A DNA stretch of 64,000 nt. It comes from Sphingomonadales bacterium (lineage in GTDB: Bacteria > Pseudomonadota > Alphaproteobacteria > Sphingomonadales > Sphingomonadaceae). How positions within the stretch are numbered: position 1 is the stretch's first letter; every line of letters begins with the position of its first letter. The notes under the pieces are model-generated. The model was not told where the DNA came from and ran no database searches. It saw nothing but the letters and a program-made list of their open reading frames with translations. Of the stretch, positions 1-9,094 are shown piece by piece. A program made the translations under genes and the position numbers. The stretch is from positions 140,987 through 204,986 of the forward strand of contig SEFZ01000003.1 of the NCBI GenBank assembly GCA_004173185.1, given 5' to 3'.

Positions 1-165
1 CCGTTCCGTCGGTCCTCCCGAACGCCGCGCGTTGACAATTGCAGTTCCCACCATGCGTACCGTCTCCAGAAATGTTGGCGCGGTTCCGTGCAGTAAGGTC
101 CATCATCATTCCACACCCGTCGTCGACGCAATGCGATACGATGGCTGTCGGCAGCTGGAGGTGCT

Positions 166-1059
166 ATGAAAAAGCAGTCAACTCAATCCGGCCTTTCAAC
201 TTTCTTATGTTTGACCGTCTTGTTTACGGCGCCGGCATGGGCGCTGATAATCTATACCGGTCAGGTGGGAGGCGGCGCCGGCGGCTATGTTCGTGCGCTG
301 ATGTGGGCGCCGGGTGTTGCCGCCTTGGCGACCGTCGCGCTCAAGCGTCTCGACATTGGGATTCTTGGGCTCGGTTGGGGCAAAACCAAATATAATCTGG
401 CCGGATACCTGATGCCGGTTGCCTACACCGCGGTGGCCTACTCCATCATCTGGTTGACGGGTCTCGGCGGCTTTCCGAGCGTCGAAGGCATTCAGGCCAA
501 CGCGGAGAGGCTTGGCTGGAATATCACGGACCCTGTCGTGTTCGTTCCGGCCTTCATACTGCTCGTAGGTACGACATCGATGGTAGTGGGCATCGCTTCA
601 GGGTTGGGCGAGGAACTCGGCTGGAGAGGTTTTCTGGCGCCGCAATTGGTGCTGACGCTGGGCTTCACGGGCGCGGGCCTGGTCGGCGGACTGATCTGGG
701 CCGTGTGGCATTTTCCGATAATCCTCTTTGCAGATTATAATTTCGGCACCCCGACCTGGTTTGCAATCTCCTGCTTCACCTTAATGGTTATCGGAGTGAG
801 CTTCATCATGCAGTGGCTCCGGTTGAAGTCTGGAAGCGTCTGGCCAGCCGCCATCTTGCACGGCGCGCACAATGTTTTCATCCAGACGATATTCACACCT
901 CTGACCAGTGCCCGCGGGAGCATCACCGATTATGCGATCGATGAATTCGGGTTTGTCCTGCCGATCATCGTCGGGATGGTCGCCCTTTATCTTTGGATGA
1001 GACGCGATGAAGCAGTTGTCGCCATGAAAAAGCGGATGGACGAGCAAGGCGTTCCATGA
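166..1059 (+). CDS. CPBP-family intramembrane metalloprotease
   Basis: This is a 297-residue polytopic membrane protein of the CPBP (CAAX prenyl protease/bacteriocin-processing, Abi) family. The family hallmark EELGWRG at residues 149-155 supplies the paired Glu and the Arg. The second motif, WHFPI with His182, and a third, HGAHN near residue 235, follow in the expected order. Hydrophobic segments run through the whole chain. The start is ATG 166, behind a clear GGAGG ribosome site. Family members cleave within the membrane or confer self-immunity; no substrate can be named here. It stands alone, facing the convergent GMC oxidoreductase. It lies at the left edge, so its upstream context is unseen. 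Sphingomonad MlrA (microcystinase) belongs to the same superfamily, but none of the mlrBCD partners is present, so I do not make that assignment. Confidence 0.85.
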   Translation: MKKQSTQSGLSTFLCLTVLFTAPAWALIIYTGQVGGGAGGYVRALMWAPGVAALATVALKRLDIGILGLGWGKTKYNLAGYLMPVAYTAVAYSIIWLTGLGGFPSVEGIQANAERLGWNITDPVVFVPAFILLVGTTSMVVGIASGLGEELGWRGFLAPQLVLTLGFTGAGLVGGLIWAVWHFPIILFADYNFGTPTWFAISCFTLMVIGVSFIMQWLRLKSGSVWPAAILHGAHNVFIQTIFTPLTSARGSITDYAIDEFGFVLPIIVGMVALYLWMRRDEAVVAMKKRMDEQGVP

Positions 1060-1137
1060 GGGGGTTCTATAGGAGTCGCTAGCTGAAGGTGATTTGCGCT
1101 TGTCCATGAACTTCGCTGTACTTGAAAGGCGACGGCG

Positions 1138-2775
1138 CTAGTCGGGCAGCCGCACGTTCGACTTGGGCAAGCGCGCCCGGCCAAGGATCATGTCGGCAGC
1201 CTTTTCAGCAATCATGATGGTCGTCGCATTGGTATTCGCACTGACGATAGTTGGCATGATCGATGCGTCCACTACGCGCAGGCCCTCTATGCCGTGAACC
1301 TTGAGATCCGAACCGACGACAGACATGGCGTCGCGGCCCATTTTGCACGTGCCGGTCAAGTGGAAATCGGCGGACAAATTCGCCCGGAGATATTCATCCA
1401 TCTTTCCGACACTGCAGTACTTTTCTCGGGAGCCGAACTCTTTGACGCCCAGCGCCCTATGTGCGGGCTGTGAGGCGATCTCGTCCCCGATTTCGACGGC
1501 GCGGCGCATCAGCTTAAGGTCATGGCTGGTTGACAGAAAATTGGACTTGATTCGGGGGGCGTCAGCCTGTTTGGCCGACCTCAGCTGGACCCATCCGGGC
1601 GCTTCGATACGCAGCGCACTCATGCAGTATGTGAACCCGTGAACATTCCGAACGGCTGTGCCGTTGCCGTCCACGATCACAGGGATAAGCTGCAGCTCAA
1701 CGTCTGGATGGCCGACAGCTGGATCGGAACGGAGAAACGCGCAGGTTTCGATATTATTGGTTGCAACCGGTCCGGTATGGGATGCCATCCACCGCATGCC
1801 GCTCAACATCATGCGATCATAACGCAGCAGCCCTGCGAGTGAATCAGGCTTGTCGATCGAGAATGTCATATAGACAAGCGGGTGATTCTCCAGGTTCTGG
1901 CCCACGCCCGGCAAATCATTGATGCACGCTATTCCGTGCTCGGCAAGGTGACTGGAGGGGCCGATGCCCGAGAGCATCAGCAGCTGCGGGGATCCGATGG
2001 CGCCGCTGGCGAGGATGACCTCGCGTTCCGCCATGACCGAAACATCCTTGTTATGACGCCGATAGTGCAAACCGGACACGCGATTGCCTTCTACCATGAG
2101 GCGCTGCGCGGCGGAGTGATCGGCAACCGTCAAATTCTTCCGGCCGGCAAATGGATGGATATAGGCGTGCGCTGCCGAAGCTCGTACGCCGCGATCGACG
2201 TTCATCTGAAAGGCGGCGAATCCTTCCTGCCGGGCCCCGTTTATATCGTCGCTATAGGCATATCCTGCCTGTTCGCCCGCGCTCAGAAAATGTTGATATA
2301 ACGGGCACTCCAACGAACCCGTCTTCACCGCGACGGGGCCGGAACCGCCTCGATACTCGCTTTCTCCGCCTTCCCAGGATTCAAGCCGCTTGAAATAGGG
2401 TAGCACATCGTTCCATGACCAGCCGTTCGCGCCCTGGTTCTCCCACCGCTCGAAGTCGAGCGCATGGCCGCGGACGAAGCACATGCCGTTTATCGTCGAC
2501 GACCCGCCGAGGATTTTACCCCGAGGCTGGAAGATCGAGCGGCCATTCAAGGTCGGCTCCGGTTCACCCTGATACGACCAGTTGTAACGGGGGTGCTGCC
2601 AAATATGATCGAACGCCGCCGGCATATCGATCCGCCACCGATCGTGGAGGCGGGCACGGCTTGGCCCGGCCTCGACGAGGAGAACCTCGATATCGGGATC
2701 CTCGGATAACCGCGCAGCCAATGCGCAGCCTGCCGAACCCCCGCCTACGACGATATAGTCATATTGCTTGAGCAT
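1138..2775 (-). CDS. GMC family FAD-dependent oxidoreductase (choline dehydrogenase-like)
   Basis: The product is about 545 residues. It opens with the FAD Rossmann fingerprint YIVVGGGSAGCALAARL and carries the GMC signature GGSSTINGM. It ends with the catalytic region FHLTGTCKMG (active-site His) and SANTNATTIMIAEKAADM. These are diagnostic of GMC alcohol dehydrogenases/oxidases such as BetA and AlkJ. I place the start at ATG 2775, directly before the FAD motif and preceded by AAGGA. Longer in-frame starts up to 2976 would add an unrelated Arg/Ser-rich leader. It follows a TonB receptor on the same strand with a 227-base gap, so co-transcription is likely. It probably oxidises an alcohol taken up by that receptor; the substrate is unknown. 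Confidence 0.9.
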   Translation of the reverse strand: MLKQYDYIVVGGGSAGCALAARLSEDPDIEVLLVEAGPSRARLHDRWRIDMPAAFDHIWQHPRYNWSYQGEPEPTLNGRSIFQPRGKILGGSSTINGMCFVRGHALDFERWENQGANGWSWNDVLPYFKRLESWEGGESEYRGGSGPVAVKTGSLECPLYQHFLSAGEQAGYAYSDDINGARQEGFAAFQMNVDRGVRASAAHAYIHPFAGRKNLTVADHSAAQRLMVEGNRVSGLHYRRHNKDVSVMAEREVILASGAIGSPQLLMLSGIGPSSHLAEHGIACINDLPGVGQNLENHPLVYMTFSIDKPDSLAGLLRYDRMMLSGMRWMASHTGPVATNNIETCAFLRSDPAVGHPDVELQLIPVIVDGNGTAVRNVHGFTYCMSALRIEAPGWVQLRSAKQADAPRIKSNFLSTSHDLKLMRRAVEIGDEIASQPAHRALGVKEFGSREKYCSVGKMDEYLRANLSADFHLTGTCKMGRDAMSVVGSDLKVHGIEGLRVVDASIMPTIVSANTNATTIMIAEKAADMILGRARLPKSNVRLPD

Positions 2776-3002
2776 CAGCAAAGCGTCCTTGATGTCATCC
2801 GCCAAGCGGCATTTGAAACTGCCCGACATCGCGTGGGCGTGCGATCTCCGCTCCCGGACGAGCGAAGAGGTGCTCCCCCTCCCATTTGCGTGGCCGAGTT
2901 CACGCGGAGAGGGGGAGGCGTAGGAAGCAAGCGCTCGGCTGCATGAACGTCTTTCGTTCGCAGAGTAATCGATCACTCCAGCTGATGCAGTCGTGTGTTC
3001 GA

Positions 3003-5390
3003 CTAGAAGGTCTTGGTGACTTCCAGACCAGCTGTCCGCGGCCGATTGGCGTTGTACGAGACATCGGGCCCGGAGAAGAGCGAATTGCCCGGCTGGTAAC
3101 TACGCGCATCCTTATATTGTTTGTTGAACAGATTGTCGACGAATGCGCGGATCGTCCAACCCGCACCTTCGATTCGAACAGACGCATTGGACAACCAGTA
3201 TCCGCGCAGCCGGAGATAACTATCATTAGGCGCGGCTTCGGCGACCAACGCACCGGTGCCAGGATCGCTGACCGGGCGGAAGGGACCGAAATCAGCATAG
3301 CTTCCACCCGTGTAGGAGGACAGCCAGTTGAAACCGAATGTGAAGTCCCCTCCAATCGAAGTCTCGTAGTCGGCCATCAGCGACAGATTGTGCTGGGGAA
3401 CAAGGGGCGCGCGCTCGCCCTTGAAACCGATGCCTTCGGCGCTTTGCGTCAGTTTCGCATCGGTGTAGCTGTAGCCGACATTGAACGACAAACCGCGGGC
3501 GATCATGTCGCGGATTTGTAGCTCCACCTCGGCGCCGTTCGAGACTGCCTTGCCGGCATTTCCGCGATAGGGAAACCCGAGCGGGGTGAATACTGTCGTC
3601 TGGATATCCGACCAGTCGATATGGAAGATGTCGGCGCTGACATATATCCGGTTAGCGTTGAGCGCGAACTTGCCGCCCACCTCATAACTCAGAATGTTGT
3701 CCGAATTGAACTGACGCCCTTCCGCAGGGATGCCCGAATTGGGCGTCAGCAGGTTGAAGCCTCCGGGACGAAAACCTTGGGCGATCGTGACATAGGCGAG
3801 GGCGTCGTTGTCAAACTTGTACGACGTGTTGAAGCGGAAGACGCTCCCTTTTTCCGAGTATTTCCCTCGCGAATATTCTGCGTCCAATGGTTCGGTGCGC
3901 GCCAGGCCGTTCGCGTCCCGCGCATCCGGGCCAAACCATTGATCGATCGAATAGAAGGTGCCGCTACCCCGATATTGGAAATATCGACCCCCGATCGACG
4001 CCTGCCATGCGTCAGTGAGATCATATTTCAGCTCGCCGAAAGCCGCGAAGCTGCTCGTCGCGCGGCGGTCGAGAAACGTATATTCCTTATCGTCGTTCAG
4101 CTCGGCGCCGATGATATTCTGTTCGAAATCATCCTGCCGGGGAAAGGGCACGGGCACATATTCTTGCTGTTTTTCCTGCAATCTGACCTTGTTGTAATAG
4201 CCACCAACGATCCAGTTGAATGGTCCCGCCGAATCCGAGACCAATCGGACTTCCTGAGAGAGGCTGTTGGATCGCGCGCGACGCTCGGTATATTCGTCGA
4301 ACTCTGGAATCGCTTCCGGCGGGAGGAAGCTTCCGAGAATGACGTCGCGGATCGTGAAGGTGTCGTCATCGCTCGAACTGAAGCGCTCGGTGACGTAGGA
4401 GGTGCTCGAGGTGAGCTTGGCCCATTCGAAATCGTAGGTCGCGGTCAAGTTCGATAACGCGGCGTTGAAACGCGTGTCGCCGGGAAAAGCATATTGGACG
4501 GTGAGGGGTGGCTGCGATTCCCTGACGAAGCCCAGATCGCCATAACGCGCCCGTTGAGTCTGATAAGTCAGAGCAATATCGAGCCGGTCCGTGGGTTGCA
4601 GAAGCAGGGCAACACGCACCGATGTGGTGCGGTCATCGTTCACGTTATTGCTGCCAAGCCGGATATTGTCGATATAGCCATCATTGACATAGCGTCCGAC
4701 ATTCGCGCGCAGAGCGACACCTGCGGCTAGGGGTATGTTGATCATTCCTGTCAGGCTGTAGTTCGCTCCGCCATGGTCGGTCGACGACAGTTCGGCGCTC
4801 GCACGACCCTCAAGCTCGGACATGTCGGGCTTTTTCGAGATATAGCGGATCGTCCCGCCGATCGCGGCCCCTCCGAACAGCGTGCCTTGGGGACCGCGCA
4901 GGACCTCGACGCGCTCCATATCGATCAATTTCAGATCGAGCGGCGACGCTCGGTAAGGAAGATCCATCGGAACCTCGTCGACATAGACCGTCGTGGTAGG
5001 AGCGAGTGCCCCCTCCGAGCCCGTGCGCAAGCCGCGCAAAACCAAGATGACACCTCCCCGCGGTCCTCTGTCTGTCACGCTCAGCCCTGGGACGCTGCGC
5101 GCGAAATCCGCGATATCGGTCGCCCCCGACTTTTCCAGCATGTCGCCGGAAATTGCCTGGATATTGAAGGGAACGTCTTTGACGGTCTGCGCGCGGCGCG
5201 TCGCCGTCACGATGATATCATTGCCGTCCTGAGACTGCTCGGCATGCCCCTGCGCGCCCTGTTCTTGCGCGGTCTGCTGTTCCGACAAATCCTGGGCGTT
5301 CGCCTGTGCGGGCAAGGCAATAACGAAGGCCAACGTCCAGAATGACCCGCTCGCCAGCCAGAACATGTTGCAGCTAATTTTTTTGATCAT
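3003..5390 (-). CDS. TonB-dependent outer-membrane receptor
   Basis: The 795-residue precursor has a signal peptide ending near ALPAQANAQ. A plug domain follows (IIVTATRRAQTVKDVP, then VEVLRGPQGTLFGGAAIGG). The long beta-barrel ends in the aromatic C-terminal signature LEVTKTF. There is no N-terminal STN signalling domain, so it is a plain transporter and not a sigma-linked transducer. ATG 5390 has a GGGGGGA ribosome site 2-8 bases upstream. Its promoter region is shared with the divergent RpiR regulator and contains a palindrome (5439-5452). The sphingomonad-type iron-complex family name says little about substrate. Given the neighbours, an organic nutrient is more likely than iron. Confidence 0.92.
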   Translation of the reverse strand: MIKKISCNMFWLASGSFWTLAFVIALPAQANAQDLSEQQTAQEQGAQGHAEQSQDGNDIIVTATRRAQTVKDVPFNIQAISGDMLEKSGATDIADFARSVPGLSVTDRGPRGGVILVLRGLRTGSEGALAPTTTVYVDEVPMDLPYRASPLDLKLIDMERVEVLRGPQGTLFGGAAIGGTIRYISKKPDMSELEGRASAELSSTDHGGANYSLTGMINIPLAAGVALRANVGRYVNDGYIDNIRLGSNNVNDDRTTSVRVALLLQPTDRLDIALTYQTQRARYGDLGFVRESQPPLTVQYAFPGDTRFNAALSNLTATYDFEWAKLTSSTSYVTERFSSSDDDTFTIRDVILGSFLPPEAIPEFDEYTERRARSNSLSQEVRLVSDSAGPFNWIVGGYYNKVRLQEKQQEYVPVPFPRQDDFEQNIIGAELNDDKEYTFLDRRATSSFAAFGELKYDLTDAWQASIGGRYFQYRGSGTFYSIDQWFGPDARDANGLARTEPLDAEYSRGKYSEKGSVFRFNTSYKFDNDALAYVTIAQGFRPGGFNLLTPNSGIPAEGRQFNSDNILSYEVGGKFALNANRIYVSADIFHIDWSDIQTTVFTPLGFPYRGNAGKAVSNGAEVELQIRDMIARGLSFNVGYSYTDAKLTQSAEGIGFKGERAPLVPQHNLSLMADYETSIGGDFTFGFNWLSSYTGGSYADFGPFRPVSDPGTGALVAEAAPNDSYLRLRGYWLSNASVRIEGAGWTIRAFVDNLFNKQYKDARSYQPGNSLFSGPDVSYNANRPRTAGLEVTKTF

Positions 5391-5438
5391 GGTCCCCCCA
5401 ATTTGTCGTGACGGCGAGTCTTGACCTTGCCGATGAAA

Positions 5439-5454
5439 GACATATTTATGTCAC
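5439..5454. promoter_or_regulatory. Palindromic candidate operator between TonB receptor and RpiR gene
   Basis: GACATA-TT-TATGTC is a perfect 6+2+6 inverted repeat. On the minus strand it reads as TGACATAAATATGTC. Related TGACAWAA sequences occur before the dgcN-like gene and between the permease and dehydrogenase genes near 10.5 kb. Its place in a divergent promoter beside a regulator gene makes it a candidate binding site for that regulator. This is inference only. Confidence 0.4.
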
Positions 5455-5580
5455 GATATCAGTCAATGTCAAATTGCTGCCATTCCGGGGGGATGCGATG
5501 GCGTTTTTGCAGAAAGCCGTTACTGGACTGAGGGTGCCCGGCTAGCGCCGGACGGTGGTGTGTTGCCAAGGAATGCCAAG

Positions 5581-6462
5581 ATGTCGCGTGACCTGTTGCA
5601 AAGGTTGGAGCAAGATCTGCCCGGATTTACCCGAGCAGACCGAACGATCGCCAATTTCATCCTGGCGAACAGGGGCGATATCGCTTTCGAATCCGCGCAT
5701 TCGCTCGCAGCGAAGCTGAAGGTAAGTCCGAATACCGTCGGGCGGTTTGCCCGCAAGGTGGGATATCTCCATTTCAAGGATTTGAAATCCGGTCTGAGGA
5801 TGACGATGACGGGGGTGCCCTGGCTGGTCGGGGACCAACTTGCAAAATTCGTCGACGGTCAAAGCGCCTTCGGGCGTACGCAGCGAAGCCTTGAGCTTGA
5901 ACTGGCGGGGCTGATAGATGTATATGGACTAACCGAAAGTGACAGCTGGCAGCGTATCGTGAAGCTGCTGTCTACGGCTCGACAAATTCATGTGGCGGGC
6001 TTTCAGACCGAACGCGGTTCGGCGGTAACGCTGGCCAATCTGCTGCAATATGCTCGTGACGGCGTCAGCGTCGCAGACGCGACCTCCGGAAATTTTCAAG
6101 ATGTTCTGATGGGGGATCCCGCTGACCGGTGCCTCATTCTCATCGATATCAGACGCTATTCGAAGCAATGCCATGCTTTGGCCGCAGAAGCCTCGAAAAA
6201 GGGCCTCGCGATCGTCATGATCACGGATAAATTTTGCGATTGGATCCACGAGTTCACAGCGGATGTCATCGCCGTGCCGACTGAAGTCGAACTGTTTTGG
6301 AGTTCGCAAGTCTCTCTCGCCTGCGCAATCAACCTTCTCGTCAATGATGTCATAGGGGCGCTTGGCACGGACGTGGAAAAACGTCTCGAGGGGCTGTCCG
6401 AGCTATATGAAGCCCAGACGGGATACATAACGGGAGCATCGCGGAAAAATTCCGCACTCTGA
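5581..6462 (+). CDS. MurR/RpiR family transcriptional regulator
   Basis: The product is about 293 residues. An N-terminal winged HTH of the RpiR type covers residues 1-75 (SAKLKVSPNTVGRFARKVG at its core). A C-terminal SIS sugar-phosphate-isomerase-like domain follows (VAGFQTERGSA, then LMGDPADRCLILIDIRRYS and IVMITD). RpiR proteins usually sense a phosphorylated sugar or related metabolite through SIS. I favour ATG 5581, because AAGGA lies 8 bases upstream; an in-frame GTG at 5560 is possible. It diverges from the TonB/GMC pair and precedes the dgcN-like/dgcA-like pair by about 155 bases, so it probably controls both units. RpiR regulators of amino-acid or amino-sugar catabolism are known, which fits the neighbours. 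Confidence 0.85.
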   Translation: MSRDLLQRLEQDLPGFTRADRTIANFILANRGDIAFESAHSLAAKLKVSPNTVGRFARKVGYLHFKDLKSGLRMTMTGVPWLVGDQLAKFVDGQSAFGRTQRSLELELAGLIDVYGLTESDSWQRIVKLLSTARQIHVAGFQTERGSAVTLANLLQYARDGVSVADATSGNFQDVLMGDPADRCLILIDIRRYSKQCHALAAEASKKGLAIVMITDKFCDWIHEFTADVIAVPTEVELFWSSQVSLACAINLLVNDVIGALGTDVEKRLEGLSELYEAQTGYITGASRKNSAL

Positions 6463-6537
6463 CTTTTGCCGATCGTTGCCGGTCCGTCGCTATCGACGGT
6501 ACAATCTTCGCTGGCCCGCAAAATGCCGCGCCTAAAA

Positions 6538-6553
6538 TGTCAGATTTTTGTCA
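6538..6553. promoter_or_regulatory. Tandem TGTCA repeat upstream of dgcN-like gene
   Basis: TGTCAGATTTTTGTCA contains two TGTCA copies 11 bases apart, about 65 bases before the dgcN-like start. The reverse strand reads TGACAAAAATCTGACA, which resembles the palindrome at 5439. It is a candidate operator, inferred from position and similarity. Confidence 0.3.
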
Positions 6554-6617
6554 CTTGACCCAATAATGATATTTTTATACCGAATATCGTCCAGTGGGAC
6601 AGGGAAGCGTCGGGCAA

Positions 6618-7628
6618 ATGGACATACCGGGTAAATATCTTCTTTTCGTGGCGGACGCTCCAGATCGTCTAAGCGCCAAAACCGCTTTCGGACTGCGTGA
6701 CTGGGCGGGCGAAAAATGCATCGCTCAATGGCGCACGGCCGAATGTCAGGTGGATCTCGACCTTCGCGACATGTCGTTCGAATCCGCATATGACGCGGGC
6801 GCCCGCACATTGGTGATCGGGATCACCCCGTTTGGCGGCGCTCTTGCGCCAAGTTGGATCGACCCGTTGATCGCAGCGCTAAAGGCCGGACTCAATATCG
6901 CCAGCGGCATGCACGTCGCGCTGGAAAGCGTGCCTGAAATTGCCGAAGCTGCGAAATCCTATGGCCGTCTGCTTTTCAACGTGCGTGTGCCCCGGCAGGA
7001 CTATTCGGTCGCGTCCGGTCGCAAACGGAGCGGCAAGCGGCTTCTCATGGTCGGGACCGATTGCGCAGTAGGTAAGAAATACTCAGCTTTGGCGATTGCC
7101 CGTGAAATGAACGCGCGCGGCCTTCGCGCCACCTTTCGTGCAACCGGGCAGACGGGCATTCTCATCGCGGGTGACGGCGTTCCGATGGATGCCGTCAAGT
7201 CGGACTTTGTCGCCGGGGCCGCGGAGGCGCTCTCACCGGACAATCACCCGGAGCATTGGGACGTCATCGAAGGCCAAGGATCGCTATTCCATCCCGCATA
7301 TGCGGGCGTCGCGCTCGGGTTGCTGCACGGCTCCCAGCCTGATGCATTCATCGTTTGCCATGCGGCGGACCGGTCCCATATCGACGGATATCCTGCTTTC
7401 GCTATTCCCAGTCTCGAGAAATGCATTGCTGTTAATCTTGAAGCAGCACGCCTCACCAATCTCCAAGCGCGTTGCGTCGGCATAAGCCTCAATACATCCG
7501 CACTCCCGATGGCTGCGCGCGAAACCGCTCTGCGGGACGTCGCGCTGGAACTAGGCTTGCCCTGTGTCGACCCAATTTTGACAGGCGCTGCGCCATTGGT
7601 CGACGCGCTCGAAATCACTTACGGCTAG
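6618..7628 (+). CDS. dgcN: DUF1611 family protein, DgcN-like (putative D-glutamate N-acetyltransferase)
   Basis: This protein of about 336 residues has the DUF1611 layout. A Rossmann-like N-terminal half (VIGITPFGGALAPSW) is followed by a P-loop-like C-terminal half (LLMVGTDCAVGKKYSALAIA, then GTDCAVGKKY-linked nucleotide-fold features, TGQTGILIAGDG and DVIEGQGSL). DUF1611 proteins paired with an enolase-superfamily racemase have been described as DgcN, which N-acetylates D-glutamate before epimerisation by DgcA. That pairing is exactly what is seen here: the next gene starts 11 bases after this stop. ATG 6618 follows AGGGAAG; a GTG at 6594 is the alternative. The D-glutamate substrate is taken from the family and not shown by the sequence, so the symbol is provisional. 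Confidence 0.75.
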   Translation: MDIPGKYLLFVADAPDRLSAKTAFGLRDWAGEKCIAQWRTAECQVDLDLRDMSFESAYDAGARTLVIGITPFGGALAPSWIDPLIAALKAGLNIASGMHVALESVPEIAEAAKSYGRLLFNVRVPRQDYSVASGRKRSGKRLLMVGTDCAVGKKYSALAIAREMNARGLRATFRATGQTGILIAGDGVPMDAVKSDFVAGAAEALSPDNHPEHWDVIEGQGSLFHPAYAGVALGLLHGSQPDAFIVCHAADRSHIDGYPAFAIPSLEKCIAVNLEAARLTNLQARCVGISLNTSALPMAARETALRDVALELGLPCVDPILTGAAPLVDALEITYG

Positions 7629-7639
7629 AGGGCAGGGTC

Positions 7640-8650
7640 GTGGAAGTCGAACTGCAGATCGAATGCTGGCCATTGGTGGAGCCTTTCCACATTGCCGGCA
7701 AATCCTATTTGGAAATCGAATGCGTTGTGGCCATCGTCCGCGATGGCGAGCATTTCGGCCGCGGCGAGGCTGCCGGCGTGGACTATCTTGGCGAAACCGC
7801 AACGAGCATCGTCTCCGCGATTGAAGCAGCGAAGCCCTCGCTAGGATGCCGCGCGGATCGCGTTATGTTGCGATCATTGTTGCCAGCGGGAGGGGCACGG
7901 AACGCCCTTGATTGTGCGATGTGGGAGTTGGAAGCGTCGATATCGGGCGTGCCCGCATGGCAGCGGGCAGGCGTCGCGTCGCCGACGCCTCGGCTGACGA
8001 CGTGCACGATCGGTGCCGGTTCACCTCAGCATGTTGCTGGTCAGGCCGCGGCGTACAGGCAAGCGCGGGCACTCAAGGTCAAGTTGCTGGGCGATGCGCT
8101 CGACGCTGATCGCGTCCGTGCTGTGCGCGCAGCGAGACCGGACGTGTGGTTAAGCGTCGATGGCAATTGCGGCTTCTCGAGGGAGAGTTTGCAACACGTC
8201 ATACCCACGTTGGTGGAATGCCGAGTATCCCTGATCGAGCAGCCAATGCCGGTGGAGCGAGATGCAGAATTGATTTCCATCGATTCTCCAATTCCGTTTG
8301 GGGCCGACGAAAGCGTTCAGGATCTTGCCTCGCTTCGGACGCTGACGGACGCTTATTCGGTCGTGAACCTGAAGCTCGACAAATGCGGCGGCCTTACCGA
8401 AGCGCTCGAGATGGTGGATGTCGCAAGAGCCCGTGGTAAGAAAATAATGGTGGGCAATATGATCGGAACCTCGCTTGCTATGGCGCCCGCCTATATCGTC
8501 AGCCAGTTTTGCGACATTGTCGATCTTGATGGGCCGATATTTCTCCAAGCTGATCGCGACGCCCCCGTCGTCTATCGCGATGGCATGGTGTGGTGCCCCG
8601 GCGACGTTTGGGGCGGCGGATCGATACGGACGGCGGCAACCGTTAGCTAA
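7640..8650 (+). CDS. dgcA: Enolase-superfamily dipeptide/N-acyl-amino-acid epimerase, DgcA-like
   Basis: The 336-residue member of the muconate-lactonising/Ala-Glu epimerase subgroup has the Lys-x-Lys acid/base motif at about residues 146-148 (LKVKLLGD). Metal ligands lie at Asp174 (SVDGNCG), Glu200 (IEQP) and Asp223 (GADES). The opposing catalytic Lys is near 245 (NLKLDKCGG). This set defines 1,1-proton-transfer epimerases. I use GTG 7640, which follows an AGGGCAGG ribosome site; the open frame extends upstream, but that part overlaps the dgcN-like gene and has no family match. Beside a DUF1611 gene it is best read as an N-acetyl-D-glutamate racemase. An L-Ala-D/L-Glu epimerase from peptidoglycan recycling is the alternative. 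Confidence 0.8.
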   Translation: MEVELQIECWPLVEPFHIAGKSYLEIECVVAIVRDGEHFGRGEAAGVDYLGETATSIVSAIEAAKPSLGCRADRVMLRSLLPAGGARNALDCAMWELEASISGVPAWQRAGVASPTPRLTTCTIGAGSPQHVAGQAAAYRQARALKVKLLGDALDADRVRAVRAARPDVWLSVDGNCGFSRESLQHVIPTLVECRVSLIEQPMPVERDAELISIDSPIPFGADESVQDLASLRTLTDAYSVVNLKLDKCGGLTEALEMVDVARARGKKIMVGNMIGTSLAMAPAYIVSQFCDIVDLDGPIFLQADRDAPVVYRDGMVWCPGDVWGGGSIRTAATVS

Positions 8651-9094
8651 CCGATTAGGGGGCATATTCGGCACCATTTGCCACTGCCAGAACCGCTATA
8701 GTTAGGCCATGCCATGGTGACGTGCTGGTGAAAGACATTTTGACACGGATCATTTTCACGCCGCCGGGTAGTTCTTACTTATCAGCAGTCCCTGTGGGCC
8801 CGCTTCGTCTTTTCGGCTGACGGGCCCTTGCCCTCGCTTCAAGTGGTCGATCTTCAAGTACGGCCGCACCCGATGAAGCTCCTTAGCCCTTTCCTTCTCG
8901 AACGCATTGATCTTCGATCCCGGGCGCCCGATGCCGGCAGCCTGAATTTATCTCCGTGGTTGCGCTCGCGTCTGTGCACCCAATTGAGACGCTCGACCAA
9001 AGACGATGAGTTGCCGCGATCGAGCGCAGAAGAAGCGGCTGGCAATGATAGGAATAGATGGCCGGTTCTACCGAGCTAATGACCGACTGGTGGA
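8651..9094. other. Intergenic region between convergent genes, no assignable gene
   Basis: These 444 bases lie between the dgcA-like stop and the permease stop. GGGCCCG (8796-8802) and CGGGCCC (8821-8827) could pair, possibly as a bidirectional terminator, but no T-run follows. A minus-strand frame of about 60 codons rich in Lys/Arg is open without an ATG; I cannot match it to a family. Confidence 0.4.

Noticed and set aside
166..1059. Microcystinase MlrA and an mlr degradation cluster
   Set aside because: The protein has the general CPBP motifs, but no MlrB, MlrC or MlrD relatives lie nearby and the length is shorter than MlrA as I remember it.
8796..8827. GGGCCCG/CGGGCCC pair as a definite terminator
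   Set aside because: The loop is 18 bases and no T-run follows on either strand, so it is kept only as a possibility in the region note.
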